Origin: Scatophagus argus
Taxonomy: Eukaryota > Chordata > Actinopteri > Scatophagidae
NCBI RefSeq assembly: GCF_020382885.2
Contig: NC_058504.1
Location: 18,487,019 to 18,551,018, forward strand
DNA length: 64,000 nucleotides
Reading direction: 5' to 3'
In this document: in pieces, positions 38,341 through 57,445 of the stretch
How positions within the stretch are numbered: the stretch's first letter is position 1
Layout of the letters: every line of letters begins with the position of its first letter
The notes under the pieces: generated by a model
What the model was told of the DNA's origin: nothing
Seen by the model: the letters and a program-made list of their open reading frames with translations, nothing else
The model's database searches: none
Made by a program: the position numbers and the translations under genes

Positions 38341-38373
<33 letters not shown>
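38341..38373 (+). repeat. (TG)n microsatellite
   Basis: Uninterrupted TG tract of about 16 units. Confidence 0.9.
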
Positions 38374-38375
<2 letters not shown>

Positions 38376-39536
38376 ATAAACAGGCCTGTCTGTCTGTAGC
38401 TCAGTGCTGAGTGGATGTGACGGGGGGCCCTGATGGTTTGTTTTAAGTTGGATCCTGATGCTGAGCAGTTAGTATGTGTGTGTTTTGTGTGTGTGTTTAT
38501 AGGAGTTATTCTGGGCATGTGCTGCTGGAGCGGATGCCCACACACTGCCAAACGTCAAACTTCAACCACCCGTCCGGCGTGACATATGTGGAGTGTTTGA
38601 ACACAGAATGCTGTACACACTAAGTGTGTGTTGTGGCACTAATGGGATGTGAGCTCTTGGATGTGAACGAAAGCTCACCTGGAAAACACACTCAGCAATG
38701 AGACAACGATGTGCTAATTGTTTCCAACAATGGTTACATACATTTGTTGAAAACCTCATCTTCAGTGAGGATTTCAAGTAGCGTACGGGGTGTTATTTTA
38801 TTTACACACATTGTTACTGACGGTTTCTGCCATTTCTATTTTAAATAGGCTGCGCCAAAACATCCTGAGCTGCTGTGAAGGATACATGAAGAAGATGAGA
38901 GCAGAAACAAGCAGTCAACACTTTTTGCGACATGACCAATTACAGAGTGACAAATTCCTTCGACCCTGAAATGTCATCAGCTCCATGGTGTGTGTGTGCA
39001 TGTGTGTGTGTGTGTGTGTAGTATCACATCTGCTACTCATAACCTTTTTCTTGTCCCTCTTTCGGAGGGTATGGCTGTCTGAGGTCCACAGCGTCTCTCA
39101 GACTGTCAAGTCCCTGCAGGGATCCTCACTTTGCACAAACAGAGTCTCCTCTCGGCTTCTGGTTCTGCATCAGCTCCAACGGGAGCGTCAGTGTGACGTT
39201 GATCACATCCTGCTCTGCCTATGTGAGTTGACTGATTATGTGTACCAAATATTTTGCCACTGAAACGTAAATTCTCTTCTGAGAGATAAATTACTGAGAG
39301 ACATGTATGTCTTGTCCGATTTGTCTGCTGATGACAAAAAGGAAAATCTCAGTGTTCTTAATCAGTAATCACTCTCCTCCGTCAAACAATCAATTGATCA
39401 GTTGAACTGTTTGTACAGCATCTTTAATACAGGTTTATTGCAGTTCAAAGTGTTTTTCAATTGCAGTTCAAAGCGTTTTTCAGATGGCTGACAAAAGAGA
39501 AAATAAAATAAGAGCACTAAAACTATAAGAATATGG

Positions 39537-39933
39537 CAGTGGTGGATAGGTGGAAAGTTACTAGTACATTTATTCAAGTACTGTACTTGGAACTTTACTC
39601 AAGTATTTCTACTACTTTGTATTTCTAGTCCACTACAATTCATAGGCAAATATTGTATTTTTTATTCCACATTTATTTGACAGCTTTAATTACTTTGCAG
39701 AATTAGTTTATGGTACAAAATATAATAAACAAAGAATTTATTATACCATATAATAGATTAAAATAAAACTTTACTGATTGTAGAGGGAACACTCACAAGC
39801 TACACCAGAAGAATGTATACAAACTAGATAATTAAAAAAGTTAAACGTATTACATGTAAATGTAATACATTACATGTATGTGTTAAATGTATTATTTATA
39901 TTGCTGCTGTTACTGAAGATCCTTCCACCACTG
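39537..39933. mobile_element. hAT-like non-autonomous element (MITE)
   Basis: Starts cagtggtgga and ends tccaccactg, so the termini are inverted repeats. The body has the acatttattcaagtactgtac, ccactac and tttgacagctttaattact words of a very common teleost element. Flanking octamers gaatatgg and aaatatag agree at 6 of 8 positions, consistent with an aged 8-bp hAT target duplication. No coding capacity. Confidence 0.75.
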
Positions 39934-41048
39934 AAATATAGAGATATAAGATTAAAATGTGAAGGAAAACATGTTGTAGCGGCAAAAAATAACCTACTTT
40001 TAAAAAGGCAATAAAAACATTCAAAAATTCATAAATGAATCAAAAACAGCAAAGATATAAAGACAGAGCATATTTGCATTAAAATGTCTAGACTTTGTTG
40101 AGTTACTCATTTTATCCAAAATGTGTCAACAAAGAGAAATCCACAATTCAAGTTCACGATACATTTCATTCAGTTCAGTTCCAGTTTCAATACTAGAGCA
40201 CCAAATGAAACCAGTAACTGAAAATCATCCGTAAGAAGAGCCCTGTTCACTATTAAAACTGGCTAAATAAACCTCCTACATTTTCATGCTTGGTAGGAAC
40301 AGATGGACTTGGAGCTGAGTAGTACATACAAGGTTGGAAAGTATTAAGAGACGGACTTAAGTGCTGTCCTTAAAAGATATCAACACTCAGATATTCTTGC
40401 ATCCTCAGGTAGGCCACTCCAAAGGTAAACTGGGTGCTCTCCCTCTGGTCCTAGTCAGCACTCAGTCAACGCATTTCTGAATTAACTGCAGACAAGTTTA
40501 TGACATGCTCAGCGTAATAATCATGCCTGAAAGAGCTAAATATCTAGTTAGTTTTTCACCTTTCCTTTCCCCCCCGTGCAGCACCTCTGCTTTCTGGGTC
40601 TCTGGGCTGGCAGCGCGTGAGGAGTCTGGGCATGAGGCCTGGTGCTACGCCTTCCCCCCTGCCCACTGTGTAGGAAGATTTAATGGCTCATGTGCCATGG
40701 CATCCAGCCTTTACTGGCTCCTTGTGCCTCAGCCAGACCGGGTGGGTAACAAGGGACCAGGGCAAGAGGAAGAGAGGAGAGGAGAAGACAGCAACATCTC
40801 TGCCAAGACACAACCTCCTCCTCTCACCACAAGTGTGTTGTGAATTATCTTCCTCCTTTCCCCCTTTCTTTGTCTGTTTCACTGCCTAAGCCTTTAGTTA
40901 TCCCATGCTACTCACCCCCTTCCTATTAAACACATATAGATCTTCATCTTTCCACAACGCTTTCAGGGGGCCCGCTTTGAATCCGCCTCCATGGCACATT
41001 CGCCTCATTTGTTTGGATAGCTAATTCTTTTTGATGAAAATTGCCTTT

Positions 41049-41051
<3 letters not shown>

Positions 41052-41081
<30 letters not shown>
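41052..41081 (+). repeat. (CT)n microsatellite
   Basis: Pure CT tract inside a wider pyrimidine-rich stretch. Confidence 0.9.
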
Positions 41082-41083
<2 letters not shown>

Positions 41084-44000
41084 TTCCATTCTCTCTCTCT
41101 CCCTGACTGCCAGTAACTGTGTGGTTAATGGTTGCGGTGAAAAGAAACAAAAACAGCCGTAATTGATAATGAGAGTCAGACTCTGCATGGGAGGATCTCA
41201 GTTGAGCGCCTTTTCTCTCCCCTTAGTCTCATCAGCTCCTCGGAGTGACGGTTCAGACGGGCAGCTCTGCCAGGACTCTTCCCAGAAGGATGTCAAGGGA
41301 TGGAAAACTAATCTGCAGGGTGTTAGAGTGTAATTTCCTTAATACTGTAATGTGTAACTAGCACATTATGTTGGACTTTTTGAAAGAAACAATGCATAAA
41401 CATGAACAATGCCAGCACTGAAACACTGAAAGATTATTAGCTGATTTCAGCAACTTTGTGAGGTGTTGAGGGCTCCTCTTGGTGTTGTTAACATGCGCAG
41501 TGAGGGGAAGTAGTAATTATTCTGGGGGAACCCATCGTTATGTTCGTGCATGTGGTGTGAGGTTGTTGAGGGACCCCACAGTCACACACTTCTTTATCTG
41601 TTTCTGCCCAATTGAGTGCAATCATTCTGAACACATATTTTTTTATCAAAGCCTTGCCGCAGTGGAGGGGAATTATTTTTAGATTGCCCTGATAAATGAG
41701 GGGTTTCATATATCTGGATGTGGTCACAGGGAAGAAGAGTGAAAATGGAGAAGTAAAGGGAGAAAGAGTTGAAGAAAGAATCTGGCGGAACCACAAAAGC
41801 TTTTAAAACAACATGTGAAAAATCTGCAGTTCTTTAACAGTTAGCTTGTCATTTTTATTTGCCTCTTCAGATGGTGGCAGCGGTTGTCTTTCAGCCAGTG
41901 CCAGCTGGGATTGGCTGTTGGCTGGAAGGCTCAGGCCTGGCCCTGGGTAGCACTCTTATTATCATCACCACACACTGTAATTCACATGTCAATCACAGCT
42001 CAGAGTAGTGCAGGGCTGAGGGGAGAGGGTCTGGTTAGAAGGGGCCGCTGACTAGAATGATGGGCTGGGCAGGGTGGGGGCTACACACTGAATACTTCCA
42101 GCAGGCCCTAATCGGACCTTTCATCCCTCATCTCTGCAAAATGGGCCTGGATTGGGGTATGATTGGTTATACAGGGCTGGCCTGAATTGAAGCAGAAGGC
42201 TGTGCTGATCTGACTGCTGTAAGAATAGGAGTGACCTCTGAGGAAGGTTAAACTGTCAGAGTTTAGCCAGTCTGTCCTGGCATGAGTTAGATGCTAGCTG
42301 AGCTAGACAGGATGAACTGAGCAAAGAATGTAAGAGAGGAAATAGTGTTAATCTAGCAAAAATTCTATGTTTTTAAGCCAGTGGTCATGAAGATGAAACT
42401 TACTGTTGAGGTTGAAGAACAGTTGATAATAATGTACAGTTGGGGTTTTAAGACAAAGACTGCGTGTCTACTAAATGATTGGGTTATCGTAATTCAGTCA
42501 ATCATAAACTGCATTAAAACTAGCCTACCAACTCTGAAACACACATAACTGTAAAAAAAACAAAGTGGTTGAGTAACAACAGGCTTACATTTACGAGTTC
42601 TGTTTCTTGTTTTGGCTTACATTACTTCAGACAGCGGTAATGTAGTCAGTTACACTAGCTCGCCTAAAAGCTCTATAAAGTAAAACAGGCTGAAGCACAC
42701 AAACTAGTGTAGTTCTTCAAGAGATTGCTGTTAACCTTAAACAAGTACTCACTGCCTATAATGATAGCTGACTCACAGAGCTAACATTAACTGTAGCTTG
42801 CATTAGGCCTGTAGGCCACTTTCTGTATCACTAAAACTGAGATGTTTGGTAGACAGTATTTCAGTATTTGTCATTTCAACCATTTACTGATGACTTAAGT
42901 CTTTCCCTACCAAGACATTTTCGAGTTTTAATTATGCAATACAGTTTCATAACTATACAGTCTGAAACTAGCTGGGTTAATAAATAAGCCTACTAAGAAT
43001 ATAGAAAGGACTTTTATAGCTGATGATACACACTGCCTCAACACCTGTCAACATGAAAGTCCGCATACACACTGATGCGTGAACTGGTGAAACTAATTAA
43101 TCCTGCTACCACACCACTCAAGTCAGAAGAAAAATCTGTCATTCAGCAGCTCTTAAGTCATATTCAGATTGTCCTCACATTTATAGAAATGCATGTTCTC
43201 TTTTCTGACTTTATTCCCATCCCGAGAGACCTTCTGAAACTCCGTAGAGACACTGTAATTTAAAGGCTGCCGAAATGGGAACTCAAACGACAACATGCTA
43301 TTTCAATCAAAAGCCCAGTTCAAGCCCCATCATACTGCCTGCCAAAGCGTGGTGTAACTCACACACACACGCAAAGAGCTGTGCCTGCCAACGTGTGGTT
43401 TGCATTCACGATGCCTTAATGCCTTGTGGTTAGTGCTCTATCAGGGCCACGAGAAATGATTTATTAGTGGCTCCCGCCTGTATTTATAGATAATGAGCCT
43501 CCGTCAGTGTTAATAAAGAGATCCATTCTCATCATAGAAACACAGCACCTCTTTAAGGGATTAGTGACACTGCTAAACAACAACTGCTCCAAACATGACC
43601 TTATCGCTTGTGTACTGAGCGGTGGGTAAAAATGTATTCATGTACGTGGAAAGACTGTGCTGAGGCCGCCGGAGAAATAATCCATCCGTCTATCTTAACA
43701 CAGGCGCATTCATTAAAGATACACACTGATCTTCACACAAAATAACGTTCCTGTTATCGTATTCAAAGACCTTTTCATCCTGCCTTTTCGTCAGGCTCTC
43801 GACTGATCTGTTTTTATAGAAGCTGGTGCTGGCAGTAACCATTTTTGGTTTGCTGTGGCTCAGATGTTGGAGAAGAATGAAGCAGCATGAATAATTGGTT
43901 CCCTCATAGGCCCACTTTTGCACTTTTATCTGTCTATATGTCAGTCACACGTACAAGCGCGTGTGTGATGATGAGGATGAAAGGGTGACGCGAAGACACA

Positions 44001-44254
44001 TGAGCACTCTGGTGGTGAAGTGTGTTTGTGTGACATCATTCTGTCTCCCTCTGGTTCCAATCAGCCCATCTTCCCCTTATAATGACACCTGATAGATTAA
44101 TGACTGATAAAGAGAGTGTGTGTGTGTGTGTGTGTGTTTGGTAGGGGCCCACAGAAAGTCTGCAATCAGACAGCTCTCAAATTAGCGCTCCATAACTACA
44201 TCCTGACCAGGGCTTAGACTTTTGAAGTGCAGGAAAGTCCTTCTAGACAATCTC

Positions 44255-44295
<41 letters not shown>

Positions 44296-44459
44296 CACCC
44301 ACACACAGGCTATCATTTTCATCCACAGTATATCACATCACATTTGTCTTCTTTCTAGCATGGTGAACTTTGACATGGTGAGAAATGGGGGTGGTGTTGG
44401 GGATGTCATCAATTTTAGCAGCTTACTCTTATATCCTTCACTCCTCCTCCACCTTCAAG

Positions 44460-44470
44460 CACACACACAT

Positions 44471-44506
<36 letters not shown>

Positions 44507-44518
44507 ATACACACACAA
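44460..44518 (+). repeat. (CA)n microsatellite
   Basis: Imperfect CA tract with atg/ata interruptions; a second CA tract ending in a short AT run lies at 44257-44294. Confidence 0.9.
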
Positions 44519-46554
44519 CTTTACTATACCAATGCAGATGATATTATGAATTATGAAATCACCCAGCCCCACGAAGGACCACACACTCAGCATAGTGACC
44601 ATATAAAGAGATTTTATAATCCAACAACTTTGTTTTACCAACTTTAAATTAGTTTATTTTTAAGCAGGACATGATAACATCACACATCTTAATTATAAAG
44701 ATGATAATTATAATGTTTATGTTTTGTGAAAGCCAAAGTGTGATTTAGAGAGAGACAAAACACAGAAATGATAAAAACCATTAGTGAAAACATGTAAACA
44801 TTAAGAATTAAGATTGGGTAGCAAAACAAACAAACAAACCATATAAATACAATATACAAATATTAAACACCTATTTTCTAATAAGGCATCCTTTATACAG
44901 ACTTCAAGTTAAAATTATCTCTATAGCTAGTAATTCATGAAGGCTTTTTAGATTAATAAACCATTGATAAAGTCAACTTTTTGGTTTCTAAGATGTTAAA
45001 AAATTCCTTTTTGCGTATATCCTCCTCAACCATAATGTTTTACTCTGTTACTGATAGAATCCCAAACAAAGACTTACTAACCTTGAAAATCCAGTGGTTC
45101 CTTTATGTTTTTTTTGTCAAATTTTGGTAGAAAGAACAGTCTTACAAATAATTGTTTCATTTACAATCATGCCAAAGTGACAGGAATGAATGACTGCTAG
45201 CTCACTAACAGGTGTTTGACTTCCGTCTTCCTTCTGTAGTTCTAACTTAACTTATGCACAGACAGTGTTGTTGTGGTGTACCACTGTTTCACCAATATTC
45301 ACACACCTGACAGCTTTCCAGTACACTCACAGTTTTCACCTTTTGGTGGAGCAGTAGATACTAATGTGTATTTCTCAGTGGCACTTCAACAGTAGTCACT
45401 GAAGGAAAGCGAAACCTGGCTTCCAGCATTATTCTGGCCTGGGATATGAACATAGAGCCTTACAAAGCTAACTTTGCTAACTTCCAAAGGCTACTAAAAA
45501 CTTATTAGGGCCTGTAGAGTCCAAGTGGGACTGCAGCATCTTGTCTTAGTTGTCTGCTGTATCCACTGTATGATGCAAGTATATTTCTCACTGAGTTCAA
45601 CAAAGAAGCTGGAATAAGAAGCCTTGAAATGACCTTGTCATAACTGAAGAAACATACAGATGAGTGTATCGTCATCCAGCCTAAAGGTGTGTGTGTGTGT
45701 GGGTGTGTGTGTGTGTGTCTGCGTGCTTTCTGCTCCTCCAGTGAACCTGACAGAGGGGTGACGTCACTGAATCTGGAAGTGATTCGACCAGGCTGTGATG
45801 CCATTGGCCATGATTCAGAAGAGGGTGCGTGTATGTGTGTGTGTGTGCACACGCTCCACTGAAGCAAAGTCAACATGGCTGAAGAGTACATGTAGCACTC
45901 TGGAGCAGTCTCATAATGATGAGGTAATTTCCCCAGAGTTTAGCCCTCAGGAACATAAAAGACATGCATCCATTTCCACTCTTCCATTCTTCTCTGTAGC
46001 TTACACTGTCATCATTTTTCATTCTACTTTTCTCTTTCTACCTGTGCCAGTTGCATACCTTGTTTTGTCCTCCATTTCATACATGTGTCACCCACCTTTT
46101 TTCCTTTCTTTGAGTCATAGTTTTTGTCCTCTCCTTCCCTCCTGTACTTCAGAAAATCATCTTTTCCTTCTGTCTCCTCACCTTCTCTATGCTAAACAGA
46201 CAGTAAACACAAGGTCGTTTGGAGAAAAACACACACCCCCTTTGAACATATAAAACCTTTCTACAATGCTACATTTCTTGTTATATTATTTTATCCTCAA
46301 CAAATGACCCCAACAATCCTAAAAAAAAAAGTATTCTAATTCAAGGTGTCTCTAAGAAGATGAGTATCTAACAACAGTTTACATTAGCATACCAGCTCTT
46401 CATAAACAAATTACCACAAAGTGTATAGATCAGTTCTCACTAATTATACACACCCATTGACAGAGAGAACCTACTATAGAAATGTTACATATTTAACTGA
46501 ATGTACTGGAAAAGCTAAGATTAGCTTGCTAATGTGAGCTCTTTTCACTTCGTT

Positions 46555-46960
46555 GACTGTATATGAAGGTGGACAATATGATAGCTCCCCAAAAGTGAAG
46601 CTACAGCACCTTGATTGCCCCCTGGCTCATGTCATATAGGCCATAAACCCTGCACTGTCCAGGTTAACAGAGGAGACTCTGAACAAATTAAAAACTCCAA
46701 GTACACGTCAAATAAATTTTTCTCTCAGGCTATGTGTTAAAGTGTTCATTTTTCTGATAAGTTATTTGATATAAAAAAAGAGGTGAAATAACAGCTGAGC
46801 ACTTGTCGCGATCGATTCAGACAGGTGTATGGGCAGGAACTCAATCGTGCAGCACCGCCGCCCGATGACTACTGCACAGTCGCGGGCTCCAAATGCTCAA
46901 GATCGCAGCGCTGCTATCCAGTATACTTTTGTACAGTGGGAGGCACATAGTCCATGTCAC
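46555..46960. mobile_element. Probable dispersed repeat with GC-rich end
   Basis: The words ccccaaaagtgaagctacagc, gattgccccctggc and aaaaactccaagtacacgtc resemble a repeat I associate with fish genomes, but I cannot name the family. About 46805-46920 is sharply richer in CpG than its AT-rich surroundings (gtcgcgatcgat, gcaccgccgcccgatg), which suggests transferred or recently inserted sequence. Confidence 0.4.
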
Positions 46961-48752
46961 AGCGGTTCAGTTAAATACCTTACAGTTTAAATCACTATTC
47001 ACAAAAATGATACAACATTCCTCAAATTAGAAAAAGCTGCCAGTAACATTTTGCTAATTAATAACACCATCTATGTTAGCATAATCACTAAAGAACTCAT
47101 GTTGCTGAAGTTTAATTTACAGTATCTCTTAACTGTAATTTTTTGGAGGCAATACAATGGACTATAGTGACTGTGTTTATAGAATTGATTGCTTTGTTTT
47201 GGACGTAGTACACATGCTTCCTGGTTGATGATTTACACAGTAATAAAGTCTATAGTATCTCAGACATTTTTTAGGTTTTACTGATGCAACACACACCAGC
47301 TAACTAAAAAACAACTGTAGTTACCAAGAATTTTGGGCTTTATGCAGAAACCTATGAATAGCTGCAACACAATCCTGATCTTTATTGACATTACATCCCC
47401 CACTCTATCCTGCCCAGAGCTTCTTCAGCATGAAATTATTACATTTCCCCGAGGTGAGCCAAGCTGAGAGGATGAAGACAGGCAGACAAGAAGTGCTATG
47501 GGAGAGAGAAGGTAGCTTTAGAAGCTGATACTCACAGGAAAGACTCATTTGTCACCCTTGTCTCAAAGCCACATGTGATTGCCAAGAGTGTGTGTGGTGG
47601 ATCAAGGATCATGACAGTGTGATGCGTGCTGATTTTGGAGGAGGGGGTCTGAAAGGCGCTTTGAAGCTGCGTCATGACTCTCCACCACATGTCTACTCAT
47701 GAGATCTGCCCTTCTATTTCTTCTTACATTTTGTCCATCTTTCTCTCTCTCTCTCTCTCACTCTCTGACCACTAAATGTTCTCCCACTGGAGGCACATGG
47801 TGATTATGGTGTGTCCACATGAAGAGATGTCAGTGACGCTATGAAGCATTGAGCAGTGTCTAAGTTTTTGGTTCAACGCAACTCTGTGGCCAGCTGTTAC
47901 CATAGCAGTTTTAAGGCTGTGTGTGTGTGTGTCTGCTGTATGTATAGCTTGGGAGCAGTGAAAGGGACAAAGCCATTTGTCACTTGTGGCTTCACATGTC
48001 TGGTATTTAAATTGATGACAAATCTATGGAGTGTGTGTCTGTGTGTATGTGTTCATATTTGTTGGCTTGCGTGCGGGTGATGTCATGCATGAGAGCGTCT
48101 TTTTCTCACACTTTTATAAAGCCAGCTCTACCCCTGCAGACTTTCACAGTTTGCTGACATTGCAGGCAAGTAGCGTTTGCGTACACATGTGCATGTGTGT
48201 ATTTGTATTGCTTTTATTGGACTTTTGCTGCAGACCACAGGGAAACATTGGCACTCCATCTCCATCATGCACGCCTGCCATCCACCATTATGACGCCCAC
48301 CGCCTCTGTGTGTCTGCATGCATGTGCACAAAAACATGGGTGTCCATTTGTGTATGTTTTGCTCTTTTCAGTCTGAGAAATTCTACCTAGCAGGCGTGTT
48401 ATAAAGCTTGAGACATAAACTGGATGGACGGCGAGTTTAATCTGCCATTAATCAGCTCCTCGGAAAACTCACTCAAGCATCAGACACTGCAGATTGCTCT
48501 GCCTCTCCCTGTAACTCTCTCTGTGTGTTTTTCCCAGTCATCACTTTACTTTCCCCCAGAACCCCCCCCCCCCCCAATTATCCCTTGTTTCCCTCTGGAA
48601 CAAGAGTGTGGTCGCTCCCTCACTCACTCCTCTGTTTTTTTCTCTTTCTTTCTCTGTTGTGTGTGATGCTGAGAAGCCCTCAGGATTAAATCTAAGTCTT
48701 TTGTTTATCATCTCAACTATTACTGCTAATGCTGGATCTCCCACTCTCCTGC

Positions 48753-48783
<31 letters not shown>

Positions 48784-48791
48784 GTGTGTGT
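48753..48791 (+). repeat. (TG)n microsatellite
   Basis: TG tract with one cg interruption. Confidence 0.9.
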
Positions 48792-49972
48792 CCATGCATG
48801 CATGTGTGGGCAAGCTCTCAGATCAAACACAGCGTAAGACGAGCCCATAAACAAGCCTTCAGGACCACTTAGGATTTTCAGGGAGAGTCTGCCTGTAAAG
48901 GGGATATGCAGAGGGGGAGTTAGGTACAGAAATCAGCTGCTATGTTTATGTACCTTTCAGTAGTGATTACCGGTCCAATCTGTCTGTTTAACAGAGGAAA
49001 TATCATAGCCTCACAGAGTCCATGTGTGTGTTTGTGAGACTGGGAGATGCATATGGTACAGTTGCACTGGAGAGAAGCCACCGAGTTGCGTGGAATTAGA
49101 GTACTGGTCCTGCAGTAAGTGTTTATTTACATACATTCAACCTTAACTGAGTCAGTAGAGTGAAAGCAGAGGAAGCAGAGGACCACCAGAGACCAGAGGA
49201 CTGAGGATATGTGTCAGACAGTATGGCCTTGGCACCGGCTTGTGTTTCCACACAGTGCAATGAAGACTGTGTACTGAGTGTGTCAGTGTGAGTGGGCAGA
49301 CACACTGGCAGGTAGTACCCAGTCCGTAGGAGGGAATATTCACATTACAGTCAGTTTGTAGAGTGGAATATTCACAGAGATGAATAGGCTACTTTATACA
49401 CTCAAAATATGACTTTGATTATGTTACTTAATTGGATCATTTTTGTGTCGTGTACTGTGGAGAATATAGCAGGTAACGGGAGACAAGTTTAACTACAAGT
49501 GTACGTAGTGAAAGTCTTGTGGTATTAGGTTCACTCCAATGAATGAAGGCTGATTTTTCACGATGGGGAGCATTTCGTCAAGAGGAAAGTGGGGACAGTT
49601 TCCACTTCTGACCACTGGGTGGCGTCAAACCTACACAAATGAATTCTCAAGAGAGGATACTGACTGAAAAAAATGAAGCAATAAATGGTTTTAGAGATCA
49701 CTGTCAAACCAGCAGTAAGCGTTAAATAAATTATTACGGACGTCAGGTATTTTTCTGTGTTATGTAGCCTTGCACGTTAAAGGAGTCTTTCTATCTTACA
49801 TTTCGGAGGTTATTTTAATCCCCTCCAGCCACCGGAAGCGCTAGATAAAGCCGAGGTTGCAAAGTGCGTCACAGCGCGGAGCTGCGGAGAACAAACTGTG
49901 CCTGCAGTCCAGCGTCGGCAATATTTCCTTTTCTATTTCGCAAGAAACCCGAGCTGACGTTTCCTCTCCGGC

Positions 49973-55763
<5,791 letters not shown>

Positions 55764-56586
55764 TGGGAAAGCGTGAGCATAGGGCAGAAAGCCTCAGAGA
55801 AAGAGTGATGGAGAGCCAGAGAGAGACGGAGACAGAGACCGAGAGAGGAGGAGAGAGTAGGTGAAGGAGGGAACAACTTTTAGCAGAAAGTTACTTTTGT
55901 ATAAAACTCCAGTTTTTGCCTCCCCTGCTTTAACCCCAGTGATAAGTGAATTTAAGTTATAGCGTTACATAGCCTAACCCCCATCCTCTGCTGTATTCCC
56001 CTGAATCTGTATAACTCATAGCTCTCTTGTTCAAAAATTCACTAGTTAATCTCGTACTAATAACCAGCATCACCCTGCTTACTAAGTATTAAGTTTCATT
56101 TGTTCAGTTGTTTTCTTTTTTTGTTCTGTTGCTGTAGCTTCCTGCAGCCTTCTAGTTGTTACTGTATTAAAACATCCAAAGACCTCCAGATGAGCGTCCT
56201 TATACTGATATTCCTAGTGATACTGAGAAGTCATTCATATCAGAACTGTTTGTGTGTCAGCTTACTGTTCCTGCTAGAACAGCCTTGACAAGACCTACTG
56301 TATGTTATGGTATGATACAGCACAAGTCACTCTACAGATGTATGGTACTATTCAGTACACATGTAACATGGTTGTTAAGGTCTTTTATGGGTGGTACCAG
56401 GGAAGCCCAGAGGTCTCAGTCACCATTTTTGTAAATATTTCCCAGAGTGCCCTGCTGCTCCCAGAGCCCTCTGCTGTCCTGCTGTGTGATGACTTTGTGT
56501 AATTTGATGGTGTTATGCCTGATGGTGAACAGTCCAGCACCCTATATGACAAGTGTTTGTGTTTGTGTAGAAACCTCATTTGTAAC

Positions 56587-56592
56587 AATAAA
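56587..56592 (+). terminator. itm2a: Candidate ITM2A polyadenylation signal
   Basis: AATAAA about 0.82 kb past the stop. A second AATAAA at 57061-57066, followed by T-rich sequence, would give a 1.3 kb 3' UTR. Which one is used cannot be told. Confidence 0.45.
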
Positions 56593-57272
56593 CTTGAAGG
56601 ATTGCTTGGTGAGCTAAGGATAAGCTAAAGGAAAATGTCACCAAATTTGAAAACACTTTCCCTCTGAGTTTTTGGACTCTTATGTATCATTAATTTGTAG
56701 TCCTGTGACCTGAGATGAACTTCACTGAGATAGCTGTAATTTATAGCTTCATATTAGTGGATACAAGTTTTGCAGAACACCATAAATTTTAAGTGGTCAC
56801 AGGAAGAATATGTTTGTAAAAAAATTGACTGAATCTGCATAAAACTCCTTTCCTTGATCTTGAAGCCCTTAAGGAAAAATGTGGCCTTCAGCCAAATTAT
56901 TTTGAGTTGCTTTCAGTGGTTTCACATTCGATGCCTGCACAGAAAGACAATCAGGAAATGGGTTCATGTGTTTCTGTCTCAGTGTTTTAACAATGCTAGA
57001 AGATTAGAGAAAAACCAATGTTGTGTGCAGCTACTGAACTTGAACTTCACTTTGTTGTTGAATAAAGTTGCATTTCTTTACCTATTGAACATTTTTTGGC
57101 TGCCTGCTTATTATAGTGTCAACAAAAACTGGATCTATAGGAAACGGGTAGGTTGTTTCAGGGTTTGCCTGTATTCTGTACTTCCTGGGGCTTTCTAGAG
57201 GTGTTGGCAAGTTCATCCTTCGAAAACGGCTTACTCTCCACCGGGGGCCTACACATTTAAAAATACAGTTCT

Positions 57273-57278
57273 TTTATT
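57273..57278 (-). terminator. gpr174: Candidate GPR174 polyadenylation signal
   Basis: Minus-strand AATAAA 168 bases past the GPR174 stop. With the ITM2A signal at 57061, the two convergent transcripts would end within about 200 bases of each other. Confidence 0.5.
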
Positions 57279-57445
57279 GAAGTATAAATAGAAAAAAAAT
57301 TCACATTTCATATTTGCACATACTGCTTATGAGAAAATTATATTTCCCTTAGTTTTTATGAGTGCAAAGACTTTATGTACGGGATTAGTGGTTGAGATTA
57401 AACTGTTCTCCTTAAAGAGAAGCTCACTGTAGTCTATTTAGTCTA

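Larger units (their letters stand above)
35790..49972. other. Intergenic region between divergent TBX22 and ITM2A
   Basis: About 14 kb with no supported gene. It includes the TBX22 upstream region (35790-37200), a hairpin (36559-36608), a hAT-like MITE (39537-39933), many TG/CA/CT tracts (38341-38373, 41052-41081, 44257-44287, 44460-44518, 45686-45718, 48753-48791), a C14 run (48562-48575), a GC-shifted block (46555-46960), and a TGACGTCA at 45759-45766. Non-repetitive stretches at 37960-38110 and 43430-43640 are candidate regulatory DNA. The last 150 bases before ITM2A are CpG-richer and contain gcgtcac and gataaag words but no clear TATA box. Confidence 0.6.
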
